NCBI RefSeq assembly: GCF_019145435.1
Contig: NZ_JAHSTS010000003.1
Coordinates: forward strand, 496,001 to 560,000
DNA from: Pseudomonas ekonensis
Lineage (GTDB): Bacteria > Pseudomonadota > Gammaproteobacteria > Pseudomonadales > Pseudomonadaceae
DNA length: 64,000 nt
Direction: 5' to 3'
Numbering within the stretch: the first letter of the stretch is position 1; each line of letters starts with the position of its first letter. Position numbers and translations under genes: made by a program. The notes under the pieces were generated by a model. That model saw nothing but the letters and a program-made list of their open reading frames with translations, searched no databases and was not told the origin of the DNA. Positions 37,471 to 46,113 of this stretch are shown in pieces.

Positions 37471-37887
37471 ATGATTATTTACGGTGTGGCGCTGCTGGCG
37501 ATCTGTACGCTGGCAGGGGTCATCATGGGTGACCTGCTCGGTGTGCTGCTGGGGGTCAAGTCCAATGTCGGCGGGGTCGGGATCGCCATGATCCTGCTGA
37601 TCTGCGCACGGCTGTGGATGCACGGGCGCGGCGGCATGACCAAGGACTGCGAGATGGGCGTCGGCTTCTGGGGCGCCATGTACATTCCGGTGGTGGTGGC
37701 GATGGCCGCGCAGCAGAACGTCGTCACCGCACTGCACGGCGGCCCGGTGGCGGTGCTGGCGGCGATCGGCTCGGTGGTGGTCTGCGGCTGCACCATTGCC
37801 CTGATCAGCCGCACGAACAAGGGCGAGCCGTTGCCCGACGAGCCGGCAGAGCCTGCCCCGATGGCCGCCCCGGCGGGAGGTCGCTGA
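37471..37887 (+). CDS. mdcL: Malonate transporter subunit MdcL (MadL)
   Basis: This is a 138-residue membrane protein with about four hydrophobic spans, starting MIIYGVALLAICTLAGVIMG. It forms the two-component malonate:cation symporter with the MadM-type protein. The ATG at 37471 follows TTGAGGACTG. A 66-bp gap separates it from mdcH, the largest within the operon. The stop is 1 bp before mdcM. Confidence 0.93.
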   Translation: MIIYGVALLAICTLAGVIMGDLLGVLLGVKSNVGGVGIAMILLICARLWMHGRGGMTKDCEMGVGFWGAMYIPVVVAMAAQQNVVTALHGGPVAVLAAIGSVVVCGCTIALISRTNKGEPLPDEPAEPAPMAAPAGGR

Positions 37888-37888
37888 C

Positions 37889-38653
37889 ATGTGGGATCTC
37901 ATCGAGAAAGGTCTGGAGCACAACGGTCTGGTCACCGCGTTCGCCTTCGTCGGCGTGATCATGTGGGTGTCGGTGATCCTCTCCAGGCGCCTGACGTTCG
38001 GGCGCATCCACGGTTCGGCCATCGCCATCGTCATCGGCCTGGTGCTGGCCTGGGTCGGCGGCACGCTGACGGGCGGGCAGAAGGGGCTGGCGGACCTGAC
38101 CCTGTTCTCCGGCATCGGCCTGATGGGCGGGGCGATGCTGAGGGATTTCGCCATCGTCGCCACGGCGTTCGAGGTGCAGGCCACCGAGGCGAGGAAGGCC
38201 GGGCTGATCGGCGTGGTCGCGCTGCTGCTGGGCACGGTGCTGCCGTTCATCGTCGGTGCGTGCATGGCCTGGGCCTTCGGCTACCGCGACGCGGTGAGCA
38301 TGACCACCATCGGCGCCGGGGCGGTGACCTACATCGTGGGGCCGGTGACCGGCGCGGCGATCGGCGCGACGTCCGACGTGATGGCGCTGTCGATCGCCAC
38401 CGGGCTGATCAAGGCGATCCTGGTGATGGTCGGCACCCCGGTGGCGGCGCGCTGGATGGGCCTGGACAACCCGCGCTCGGCGATGGTGTTCGGCGGCCTG
38501 GCCGGCACCGTCAGCGGCGTGACCGCGGGACTGGCGGCGACGGACCGGCGGCTGGTGCCCTACGGCGCGCTGACGGCGACGTTCCACACCGGGCTGGGCT
38601 GCCTGCTGGGGCCTTCGGTGCTGTTCTTCATCGTGCGCGGGATCGTCGGCTGA
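37889..38653 (+). CDS. mdcM: Malonate transporter subunit MdcM (MadM)
   Basis: This 254-residue polytopic protein has about seven spans, including a glycine-rich segment GAGAVTYIVGPVTGAAIG. It is the larger subunit of the malonate symporter. It ends the operon, and the following palindrome at 38666 separates it from mdcR on the other strand. Confidence 0.93.
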   Translation: MWDLIEKGLEHNGLVTAFAFVGVIMWVSVILSRRLTFGRIHGSAIAIVIGLVLAWVGGTLTGGQKGLADLTLFSGIGLMGGAMLRDFAIVATAFEVQATEARKAGLIGVVALLLGTVLPFIVGACMAWAFGYRDAVSMTTIGAGAVTYIVGPVTGAAIGATSDVMALSIATGLIKAILVMVGTPVAARWMGLDNPRSAMVFGGLAGTVSGVTAGLAATDRRLVPYGALTATFHTGLGCLLGPSVLFFIVRGIVG

Positions 38654-38665
38654 CGGGCTTGTTTT

Positions 38666-38695
38666 TGTGGCGAGGGAGCTTGCTCCCTCGCCACA
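38666..38695. repeat. Palindromic REP hairpin between mdcM and mdcR
   Basis: A perfect 14-bp stem (TGTGGCGAGGGAGC and its complement) with a TT loop starts 13 bp after mdcM and ends 6 bp before the convergent mdcR stop. A T5 run precedes it. The repeat type is the same as at 13657 and 14996. Confidence 0.88.
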
Positions 38696-38700
38696 GGGTG

Positions 38701-39615
38701 TCAGGCCTGGCGGTTGGCGTACATCCGGCATTCCGCCAGCAACGCCAGCAGGTTCGGGTCGCGTTCCTTGGCCTTGAGGAACACCACGCCGATGTGCTGC
38801 TGCAACCGGTACTTTTCCTGCAACGGGATCAGTTTCACCCGGTTTTCGTACACCGCCGCGATCCTCCCCGGCAGCAGCGCATAGCCCACCCCGGAGCTGA
38901 CCATGCTCAGCAGGGTGAAGATGTCGTTGACCTGCATCGCCACCTTCGGCTCGAACCCCGCCTGGCGGAACACCCGGATGCCGTCCTGGTGGGTGGCGAA
39001 GCCTTGGGTGAGGGTGATGAAGGTCTCGTCGCGCACGTCGGCCAGGTCGACCTCGCTGCGGCGGGCGAACCGCGAGTCGGCCGGGGTGGCCAGGAAAATG
39101 TCGTCGGAGAACAGCGGGATCTGTTCGCAGTCCGGGTCGCTGACGCTGTCGTCCAGCGACACCAGGATCGCATCGACCTCCATGTTCTTGAGCTTGTAGA
39201 GCAGGTCGATGTTCGAGCCCAGGATCAGGTCGATGTTGAGTTCGCTGCGGCGGATCTTCAGGCCCATGATCAGTTGCGGCACGGTCTTCACCGTCAGCGA
39301 GTAGAGGGAGCCCAGCTTGAAGCGTTCGGCGGAGAACCCGGCGGCCTCGCGGGTCAGGCGCACGCTCTCGACCACGTCCTGGATCAGCTTCTGCGCCCGT
39401 TCCTCCAGCACGTAGGCGCTTTCCAGCGGTGTCAGGTTGCGCCCCTCGTGCTTGAACAGCGGGCAGCGCAGGGCGCTCTCCAGCGAATGGATGGCGCGGT
39501 GCACGCTGACGTTGCTGGTCTGCAGCTCGGCGGCGGCCCGGGCAAGGTTGCCGGTGCGCATGAAGGCGAGGAACACCTCGAGTTTTTTCAGGGTCAATTC
39601 TTCGTCGATCAGCAT
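38701..39615 (-). CDS. mdcR: LysR-type regulator of malonate utilisation, MdcR
   Basis: This is a 304-residue LysR regulator. The N-terminal winged helix-turn-helix (AFMRTGNLARAAAELQTSNVS) is followed by an effector-binding domain. The location after the mdc operon, on the opposite strand, matches MdcR, which activates mdc genes in response to malonate. I assign the role from context. Confidence 0.88.
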   Translation of the reverse strand: MLIDEELTLKKLEVFLAFMRTGNLARAAAELQTSNVSVHRAIHSLESALRCPLFKHEGRNLTPLESAYVLEERAQKLIQDVVESVRLTREAAGFSAERFKLGSLYSLTVKTVPQLIMGLKIRRSELNIDLILGSNIDLLYKLKNMEVDAILVSLDDSVSDPDCEQIPLFSDDIFLATPADSRFARRSEVDLADVRDETFITLTQGFATHQDGIRVFRQAGFEPKVAMQVNDIFTLLSMVSSGVGYALLPGRIAAVYENRVKLIPLQEKYRLQQHIGVVFLKAKERDPNLLALLAECRMYANRQA

Positions 39616-39756
39616 GGCGCGGACTCTTCTTGATATCGGTCGATTGTGCCCAATTAACCGGACAGGCGCAGGCCCGCGTCGAACCGAAACATTGCGCTTT
39701 TACGCTCAAGGCCCGAGCCTTGCGCGCGGCGGTCATGAATCTGAGGTCAGCGACAC

Positions 39757-40374
39757 ATGTATCACGGGGAAAAACTCAACGCCTGGACGCACCTGGTCGG
39801 GGCGGTGGCGGCCTTCATCGGCGGGATCTGGCTGGTGGTGACCGCCAGCCTCGACGGCAGTCCGTGGAAGATCGTCAGCGTGGCGGTCTACGCCTTCACC
39901 TTGCTGGTGCTGTACAGCGCCTCGACGGTGTACCACAGCGTGCGCGGGCGCAAGAAAGCGATCATGAAGAAGGTCGATCACTTTTCGATCTACCTGCTGA
40001 TCGCCGGCAGCTACACGCCGTTCTGCCTGGTGACGCTGCGCGGGCCGTGGGGCTGGACGCTGTTCGGCATCGTCTGGGGGCTGGCGCTGATCGGCATCCT
40101 GCAGGAGATCAAGCCGCGTTCGGAGGCGCGGATCCTGTCCATCGTGATCTACGCGGTGATGGGCTGGATCGTGCTGGTGGCGGTCAAGCCGCTGCTCGAT
40201 GCGCTGGGTCCGGCGGGTTTCGCCTGGCTGGCCTCGGGCGGCGTTCTGTACACCGTGGGCATCATCTTCTTCGCCCTCGACCACCGGCTGCGGCACGCCC
40301 ACGGGATCTGGCACCTGTTCGTGATCGCCGGGAGCCTTTTGCACTTCGTGGCGATCTGGTTCTACGTCCTGTAG
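39757..40374 (+). CDS. Hemolysin III / TrhA (PAQR-like) family membrane protein
   Basis: The protein has 205 residues and seven predicted spans. The family His/Ser motifs EKLNAWTHLVG, STVYHSVRG, KKVDHFSIYLLIAGSYTPF and GIWHLFVIAGSLLHF are all present, suggesting a metal-site hydrolase-like fold. True hemolytic activity should not be assumed. It is divergent from mdcR across 141 bp. Confidence 0.88.
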   Translation: MYHGEKLNAWTHLVGAVAAFIGGIWLVVTASLDGSPWKIVSVAVYAFTLLVLYSASTVYHSVRGRKKAIMKKVDHFSIYLLIAGSYTPFCLVTLRGPWGWTLFGIVWGLALIGILQEIKPRSEARILSIVIYAVMGWIVLVAVKPLLDALGPAGFAWLASGGVLYTVGIIFFALDHRLRHAHGIWHLFVIAGSLLHFVAIWFYVL

Positions 40375-40389
40375 GCGCCGGCCTGCCGG

Positions 40390-41307
40390 TCAGTCTTGTG
40401 CGGCGCCCGGGCCACCGAGCTGTTCCCGGGCCCGGCGGCTGAAGATCTCCAGCAAGTCGCTCAGCGCATGGGGCGGCGGTTCGCTGGCGCGGGTCACCGC
40501 GTACAGGGTGATCGGCAGCGGCGGGGCCAGCGGGCGCAGCGTCGTGGTCGCCGCAGAGGCGCCGAGCGCGGTGAACGGGTCGATCACCGCGACGCCGGCG
40601 CCGGACTCCACCATCGCCCGCGCCAGCGAGTAGGTCTGCACCGCGATGCGCACCCGGGGCGGCGGCTCCACCGCTTCCAGGTACCGGTCGAGCCGGGCGG
40701 CCAGCGGGTCGGCGCTGGACAGGCCGATCAGCGGCGCGTCCGCCAGCGCCGTCAGCGGCAACGGCCGGCCGGCGTCCTCCGGCGGCCAGAACCCCTTCGG
40801 CGCCAGCGCCACCAGCACCCCCGACGCCAACGCCTGGGCCTTGAGCCCCGGATGGTCGGGCAGTTGCAGGGTCAGGGCCACGTCCACTTCGCGCATCAGC
40901 AGGTTCTGCGTCAGTTCGCGGCTGTGGGCGCTGGACAGCTCGCAAGCGATGTCCGGACTGCGCGCCGTCCATTCCTCGATGGCCGGCGGCAGCAGCGACA
41001 GCGCCAGGGCCGGGGTCGCGCCGATCCGCAGGCTGCGGCCGGGCGTGCGGCGCAGGCTCTGGGCCAGGCGCCGCACGCCTTGCAGGCTTTCGCTGACCTT
41101 GTCGACCTCGCGCTCCAGCTCCAGCGCCTCCGGGGTCGGCTGCAGCTTGCCGCGCACCCGCAGGAACAGGGCGAAGCCCAATTGCTGTTCGGCGTGCCGC
41201 AGCACTTTGGTCACCGCCGGCTGCGAGACGTGCAGCAGCTGCGCGGCGGCGCTGACCGAGCCGGTCTGGCGGATGGCCTGGAAAACCTCGATGTGGCGTA
41301 GGCGCAT
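40390..41307 (-). CDS. LysR-type regulator, probably of the adjacent D-amino-acid gene
   Basis: The protein is 305 residues from ATG 41307 (MRLRHIEVFQAIRQTGSVSAAA). The HTH is followed by a type-2 periplasmic-binding effector domain. It is divergent from a FAD-dependent D-amino-acid dehydrogenase-like gene across 108 bp, where a perfect operator-like dyad lies. Regulation of that gene is an inference from this layout. Confidence 0.87.
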   Translation of the reverse strand: MRLRHIEVFQAIRQTGSVSAAAQLLHVSQPAVTKVLRHAEQQLGFALFLRVRGKLQPTPEALELEREVDKVSESLQGVRRLAQSLRRTPGRSLRIGATPALALSLLPPAIEEWTARSPDIACELSSAHSRELTQNLLMREVDVALTLQLPDHPGLKAQALASGVLVALAPKGFWPPEDAGRPLPLTALADAPLIGLSSADPLAARLDRYLEAVEPPPRVRIAVQTYSLARAMVESGAGVAVIDPFTALGASAATTTLRPLAPPLPITLYAVTRASEPPPHALSDLLEIFSRRAREQLGGPGAAQD

Positions 41308-41314
41308 GGCGAGT

Positions 41315-41333
41315 CCATAACCTTTGCTTATGG
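41315..41333. promoter_or_regulatory. Perfect LysR-type operator CCATAA-N7-TTATGG
   Basis: Six-base perfect arms (41315-41320 and 41328-41333) with a 7-bp spacer give an ATAA-N7-TTAT core, containing the T-N11-A pattern. It starts 8 bp from the lysR ATG and would block lysR translation or transcription start, consistent with autorepression. Confidence 0.6.
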
Positions 41334-41415
41334 GCCTGGCATCTTTATTCATTGTCCGGCGCCTGTCACCTGGCACTAACCTCGGCCTTGTCTTCACGAA
41401 CGGTTAAGGACGGAC

Positions 41416-42654
41416 ATGGCTCAGCGTGTGTGCATCATCGGCGGCGGCGTGATCGGCCTGGCAACGGCCTATGCGTTGGTGCGCGACGGTTTGCCGGTGA
41501 CGGTGGTCGAAGCCCGCGACAGCCTCGGCGCCGAGACCAGTTTCGCCAACGGCGGCCAGTTGTCCTACCGCTACGTCGCGCCGCTGGCCGACGCCGGCGT
41601 GCCGTTGCAGGCCATTGGCTGGATGCTGCGCGGCGACTCGCCGCTCAAGCTGCGCCCGCGCCTGGATCCGCAGCAGTGGCGCTGGATGGCGGCGTTCCTG
41701 GCCGCCTGCCGCAGTTCGGTCAACCGTGAAAACGCCGCACACCTGTTGCGCCTGGCGCTGTTGAGCCAGCGCACCCTGAAGGCCTGGCGCGAGGAGGATG
41801 GCCTCGCCGGGTTCCACTGGCGGCGCAACGGCAAACTGGTGACGTTCCGCGATGCCGGACGTTTCGCCCAGGCCCGCCGTCACCTGGCCGACCCCCGGCA
41901 GCAGCAGGTGCTGAGCGCCGCCGAATGCGCGCAGCTGGAACCGGCGCTGGCCGACGGGCCTTTCGCGGGCGGGATCCATACGCCGGACGAGGAGGTCGGC
42001 GATTGCCACGGCTTTTGCCGGCAACTGGCGGCGCGGCTGGAGGCGTCCGGGCTGTGTGAGTTTCGCTTGGGCCAGACGGTGACCGGCCTCCGTCACCGCG
42101 ACGCAGAGGTCACGGCCATCGAACTGGGCGACGAGGCGCTGGCGGTCGATCAACTGGTGATCGCCGCCGGCCACCGCAGCCCGCTGCTGGCGCTGCCGGG
42201 GCTGCGCCTGCCGCTGTACCCGCTCAAGGGCTACAGCCTGACCGTGCCGGTCGGCGAGGGACACCGGGCGCCGGACGTGAGCATTACCGACTACGACCGC
42301 AAGATCGTCTACGCCCGGATCGGCGAGCAACTGCGGGTGGCGGCGATGGTCGACATCGTCGGCTTCGACCCGGCCGTGGATCCCGCGCGGCTGGCCCTGA
42401 TCCGGCGCCAGGCCCGCGACACCTTCCCCGAGGCCGGCGACTATGACGCCGCCGTGGAGTGGGCCGGCATGCGGCCGGCCACCCCCACCGGCGTGCCGCT
42501 GCTGGGCGCCACGGCCTACCGCAACCTGTGGCTGAACCTGGGCCACGGCGCGCTCGGGTTCACCCTGGCCTGCGCCAGCGGGCAACTGCTCAGCGAACTG
42601 ATCGGCCAGCGCCGGCCGTCCATCGACCTGCACGGCTTCAATCCCCGCGCCTGA
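41416..42654 (+). CDS. FAD-dependent D-amino-acid dehydrogenase-like (DadA family)
   Basis: The protein is 412 residues. The N-terminal dinucleotide fold VCIIGGGVIGLATAYAL and the later ETSFANGGQLSYRYVAPLAD match DadA-type dehydrogenases. The C-terminus has LGATAYRNLWLNLGHGALGF, the FAD-binding end. It oxidises D-amino acids to keto acids and passes electrons to the respiratory chain. Substrate is not predictable; it is not necessarily the main dadA because no alr follows. Confidence 0.88.
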   Translation: MAQRVCIIGGGVIGLATAYALVRDGLPVTVVEARDSLGAETSFANGGQLSYRYVAPLADAGVPLQAIGWMLRGDSPLKLRPRLDPQQWRWMAAFLAACRSSVNRENAAHLLRLALLSQRTLKAWREEDGLAGFHWRRNGKLVTFRDAGRFAQARRHLADPRQQQVLSAAECAQLEPALADGPFAGGIHTPDEEVGDCHGFCRQLAARLEASGLCEFRLGQTVTGLRHRDAEVTAIELGDEALAVDQLVIAAGHRSPLLALPGLRLPLYPLKGYSLTVPVGEGHRAPDVSITDYDRKIVYARIGEQLRVAAMVDIVGFDPAVDPARLALIRRQARDTFPEAGDYDAAVEWAGMRPATPTGVPLLGATAYRNLWLNLGHGALGFTLACASGQLLSELIGQRRPSIDLHGFNPRA

Positions 42655-42683
42655 ACCCCGAACACCCACAACGGAGAACAACA

Positions 42684-43598
42684 ATGCAAAAAATCACGTT
42701 GCTCGGCTGCACCCTCGGTCTGTTGCTCGGCGCTCAAGCCCAAACCCAGGCCCACGCCGGCGAAGCGCCGCTGACCGGCACGCTGGCCAAGATCGCCGGT
42801 GCCAACAGCATCACCTTGGGCTATCGCGACGCTTCGGTGCCGTTTTCCTATGTGGGCGACCACACCGGCCAGCCGATGGGTTATTCGGTGGAGCTGGCGG
42901 ACAAGATCGTCGAACGCGTCCGCCAGAGGCTGGCGCTGCCGGACCTGGCCGCGAAGTACAACCTGGTGACCTCGCAGACCCGCATTCCGCTGGTGCAGAA
43001 CGGCACCGTCGACCTGGAGTGCGGCTCCACCGGGGTGACCGCCGAGCGGCAGAAGCAGGTGGCGTTCTCCTACGGCTTCATCTATGTCAAAGGCCAACTG
43101 CTGACGGCCAAGGACAGTGGCATCCAACACTTCGACGACCTGCGCGGCAAGAACGTGGTGACCACCGCCGGCACCACCAACGAGCGCTACCTCAAGAACT
43201 ACAACCTCGACCACAAGCTCGACATGTTCGTGATCAGCGCCAAGGATCACGGCGAAGCGTTCCAGATGCTGCAGTCGGGCCGGGCGGCGGCGTTCTACAT
43301 GGACGACGCGCTGCTCTACGGCGAGCGGGCCAAGGCCCGGGATCCCCACAACTGGGTAGTGGTGGGGGAGGAGCAGTCGCGGGAGATCTACAGCTGCATG
43401 GTGCGCAAGGACGATCCGCAGTTCCTGGCGCTGGTCAACGGGACGTTGGGGGACTTGTACGCGTCGGGCGAGATCAACGGGATCTACCGCAAGTGGTTCG
43501 AACAGCCGATCCCGCCCAAGGGCCTGAACCTGGAGTTCCCGATGACCGGCGAGCTGAAGGCGATCATCGCCAGACCGGTGAGCGATCCGGTGCAGTGA
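42684..43598 (+). CDS. Amino-acid ABC transporter substrate-binding protein (orphan)
   Basis: The protein is 304 residues from ATG 42684, behind GGAGAACA. The signal peptide ends near residue 24 (AQTQAHA). It is a type-2 solute-binding protein of the polar amino-acid family; ITLGYRDASVPFSYVG and VQNGTVDLECGSTGVTAE resemble glutamate/aspartate binders. No permease or ATPase follows, so it must work with a transporter encoded elsewhere. It lies 29 bp after the dehydrogenase gene, presumably in one operon. Confidence 0.9.
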   Translation: MQKITLLGCTLGLLLGAQAQTQAHAGEAPLTGTLAKIAGANSITLGYRDASVPFSYVGDHTGQPMGYSVELADKIVERVRQRLALPDLAAKYNLVTSQTRIPLVQNGTVDLECGSTGVTAERQKQVAFSYGFIYVKGQLLTAKDSGIQHFDDLRGKNVVTTAGTTNERYLKNYNLDHKLDMFVISAKDHGEAFQMLQSGRAAAFYMDDALLYGERAKARDPHNWVVVGEEQSREIYSCMVRKDDPQFLALVNGTLGDLYASGEINGIYRKWFEQPIPPKGLNLEFPMTGELKAIIARPVSDPVQ

Positions 43599-43622
43599 CC
43601 GGCTTCAGGGCCGTGTGCCGCC

Positions 43623-43715
43623 CATCGCGGGCAAGCCCGCTCCCACAGCTATTTGTGGCGTATGCAACACTTGTGAACGACAGGGAACACTGTGGGAGCG
43701 GGCTTGCCCGCGATG
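43623..43715. repeat. REPIN between the binding-protein gene and rsmE
   Basis: Facing REP units at 43623-43647 (CATCGCGGGCAAGCCCGC) and 43691-43715 (inverse) are 43 bp apart, between convergent genes. Confidence 0.92.
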
Positions 43716-43720
43716 GCGCC

Positions 43721-44440
43721 TTAGAAGTCCCCCCAAAGCTGCTGGGCCACCGCCAATGCAACCACCGGCGCGGTCTCGGTGCGCAGCACCCGCGGGCCGA
43801 GGCGGGCGGCATGGAAACCGCCGGCCTTGGCCTGCTCGACCTCGGCCTCGGACAACCCGCCCTCCGGCCCGATCAGGAACGCCAGGCTCGCCGGCCTGGC
43901 GTGGCTCACCAGCGGCTCCGCCACCGGGTGCAGCACCAGTTTCAGGTCGGCTTCGGTCTGCTTCAGCCAGTCGGCCAGCAGCACCGGCGGATGGATCACC
44001 GGCACCCGCGAACGGCCGCACTGCTCGCAGGCGCTGACCGCCACCTGGCGCCAGTGCAGCAGGCGCTTGTCGGCGCGTTCGTCCTTGAGCCGCACTTCGC
44101 AGCGCTCGCTGAAGATCGGGGTGATCTCGTTCACGCCCAGTTCGGTGGCCTTCTGGATCGCCCAGTCCATCCGCTCGCCACGGGACAGGCCCTGGCCGAG
44201 GTGGATGCTCAGCGGCGATTCAGGTTGGCCGGCGAACTGCTCGTCGATGCGCACCGTCACGCGCTTTTTGCCGACCTCCGCCAGCGCGCCGAGAAACTCC
44301 TGGCCGGAACCGTCGAACAGTTGCACCGCATCGCCCTCGGTCATGCGCAGCACGCGGCTGATGTAGTGCGCCTGGGCTTCGGGCAATTCGTGCTCGCCGA
44401 GGCTCAGGGGGGCGTCGATGAAGAAGCGGGACAGTCTCAT
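43721..44440 (-). CDS. rsmE: 16S rRNA (uracil1498-N3)-methyltransferase RsmE
   Basis: This 239-residue SPOUT methyltransferase has ERMDWAIQKATELGVNEI in the central part, and FLIGPEGGLSEAEV and the LGPRVLRTETAPVVAL knot at the C-terminus. It methylates U1498 of 16S rRNA. A 43-bp gap precedes it from bioA. Confidence 0.95.
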   Translation of the reverse strand: MRLSRFFIDAPLSLGEHELPEAQAHYISRVLRMTEGDAVQLFDGSGQEFLGALAEVGKKRVTVRIDEQFAGQPESPLSIHLGQGLSRGERMDWAIQKATELGVNEITPIFSERCEVRLKDERADKRLLHWRQVAVSACEQCGRSRVPVIHPPVLLADWLKQTEADLKLVLHPVAEPLVSHARPASLAFLIGPEGGLSEAEVEQAKAGGFHAARLGPRVLRTETAPVVALAVAQQLWGDF

Positions 44441-44483
44441 GTCGGATCTCTGGAAAATTGGATATTGGCCCTGTGGCGAGGCG

Positions 44484-45890
44484 TCAGCCCGGATCGCGGA
44501 AACCGGGGTGGAAGTCCTTCGGCACCGCCACGCTGACGCTGTCGCGGGTGGCGATGTCGATGCCTTCGCCGGCGACCTCGGCGAGGAAGTCGATCTGTTC
44601 CGGCGTGATCACGTACGGCGGCAGGAAATACACCACGCTGCCGAGCGGCCGCAGCAGCGCGCCGCGCTCCAGCGCGTGCCGGAACACCTTGAGGCCGCGG
44701 CGCTCCTGCCAGGGGTACGCCTCTTTCGAGGCCTTGTCCTTGACCATCTCGACCGCCAGCACCATGCCGGTCTGGCGCACTTCGGCGACGTGCGGGTGAT
44801 CGGCCAGGTGCGCGGTGGCCGACGCCATGCGCCGGGCCAGCGCCTGGTTGTTCTCGATCACGTTGTCCTGCTCGAAGATGTCCAGGGTCGCCAGCGCCGC
44901 CGCACAGGCCAGCGGATTGCCGGTGTAGCTGTGGGAGTGGAGGAAGGCGCGCAGGGTCGGGTAGTCGTCGTAGAAGGCGCCGTAGACCTCATGGGTGGTC
45001 AGGCACGCCGCCAGCGGCAGGTAGCCGCCGGTCAGGGCCTTGGACAGGCAGAGGAAGTCCGGGCGGATGCCGGCCTGCTCGCAGGCGAACATCGTGCCGG
45101 TGCGGCCGAAGCCGACGGCGATCTCGTCGTGGATCAGGTGCACGCCGTAACGGTCGCAGGCCTCGCGCAGCAGCTTGAGGTACACCGGGTGGTACATGCG
45201 CATGCCGCCGGCGCCCTGGATCAGCGGCTCGACGATCACCGCCGCGACGCTTTCGTGGTGCTCGGCCAGGGTCTGCTCCATCGCGGCGAACAGGTTGCGC
45301 GAGTGCTCCTCCCAGCTCATGCCTTCGGGGCGCAGGTAGCAATCGGGGCTGGGCACCTTGAGGGTGTCCATCAGCAGCGCCTTGTAGGTCTCGGTGAACA
45401 GCGGCACGTCGCCGACCGACATCGCCGCCACGGTTTCGCCGTGGTAGCTGTTGGTCAGGGTGACGAAGCGCTTCTTGTTCGGCTGCCCGCGGTTGAGCCA
45501 GTAGTGGAAGCTCATCTTCAGCGCGACTTCGATGCAGGACGAACCGTTGTCGGCGTAGAACACCCGGTCCAGCCCTTGCGGCGTCATCTTCACCAGGCGT
45601 TCGGACAGCTCGATCACCGGCTGGTGGCTGAAACCGGCCAGGATCACGTGCTCCAGCTGATCGACCTGATCCTTGATCCGCTGGTTGATGCGCGGGTTGG
45701 CGTGGCCGAACACGTTGACCCACCAGGAACTGACGGCGTCGAGGTAACGTTTGCCGTCGAAGTCTTCCAGCCAGACGCCCTCGCCGCGCCGGATCGGGAT
45801 CAGCGGCAGCTGTTCGTGGTCTTTCATCTGGGTGCAGGGGTGCCACAGGACCTGGAGGTCACGCTGCATCCACTGGTCGTTCAGGCCCAT
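44484..45890 (-). CDS. bioA: Adenosylmethionine-8-amino-7-oxononanoate aminotransferase BioA
   Basis: This is a 468-residue class III aminotransferase. GVWLEDFDGKRYLDAVSSWW marks the family, the PLP lysine is Lys284 in LCLSKALTGGYLP, and the PLP Asp lies in LIHDEIAVGFGRTG. It makes 7,8-diaminopelargonic acid in biotin synthesis. It stands apart from the other bio genes and shares an operon with rsmE, as in P. aeruginosa. Confidence 0.94.
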   Translation of the reverse strand: MGLNDQWMQRDLQVLWHPCTQMKDHEQLPLIPIRRGEGVWLEDFDGKRYLDAVSSWWVNVFGHANPRINQRIKDQVDQLEHVILAGFSHQPVIELSERLVKMTPQGLDRVFYADNGSSCIEVALKMSFHYWLNRGQPNKKRFVTLTNSYHGETVAAMSVGDVPLFTETYKALLMDTLKVPSPDCYLRPEGMSWEEHSRNLFAAMEQTLAEHHESVAAVIVEPLIQGAGGMRMYHPVYLKLLREACDRYGVHLIHDEIAVGFGRTGTMFACEQAGIRPDFLCLSKALTGGYLPLAACLTTHEVYGAFYDDYPTLRAFLHSHSYTGNPLACAAALATLDIFEQDNVIENNQALARRMASATAHLADHPHVAEVRQTGMVLAVEMVKDKASKEAYPWQERRGLKVFRHALERGALLRPLGSVVYFLPPYVITPEQIDFLAEVAGEGIDIATRDSVSVAVPKDFHPGFRDPG

Positions 45891-46113
45891 TTGCGGTCTC
45901 CTCGGGGCGGCTCGCGCCTGGCGCGGGCAAACAATCGCGCAAGCCTATGCAATGCGTCGCGCCGGGACAACCCATTGTGTCGATTGAGCTACTTTACTTG
46001 GGGCGATAGACGCCGCTGGCGGCGCTTTGATGGCTGACGTATTCTTCGCGGTTCTCTGGGTCGCCTGACCCGCAAAACCGCTTTTTTTCCCGTGTATTTC
46101 CGGAGTTCGCTGA

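Noticed and set aside
45891..46113. BirA-type operator in the bioA/amine oxidase gap
   Set aside because: I found only a short GC hairpin (GCCGC-TG-GCGGC type) and no recognisable biotin operator dyad.
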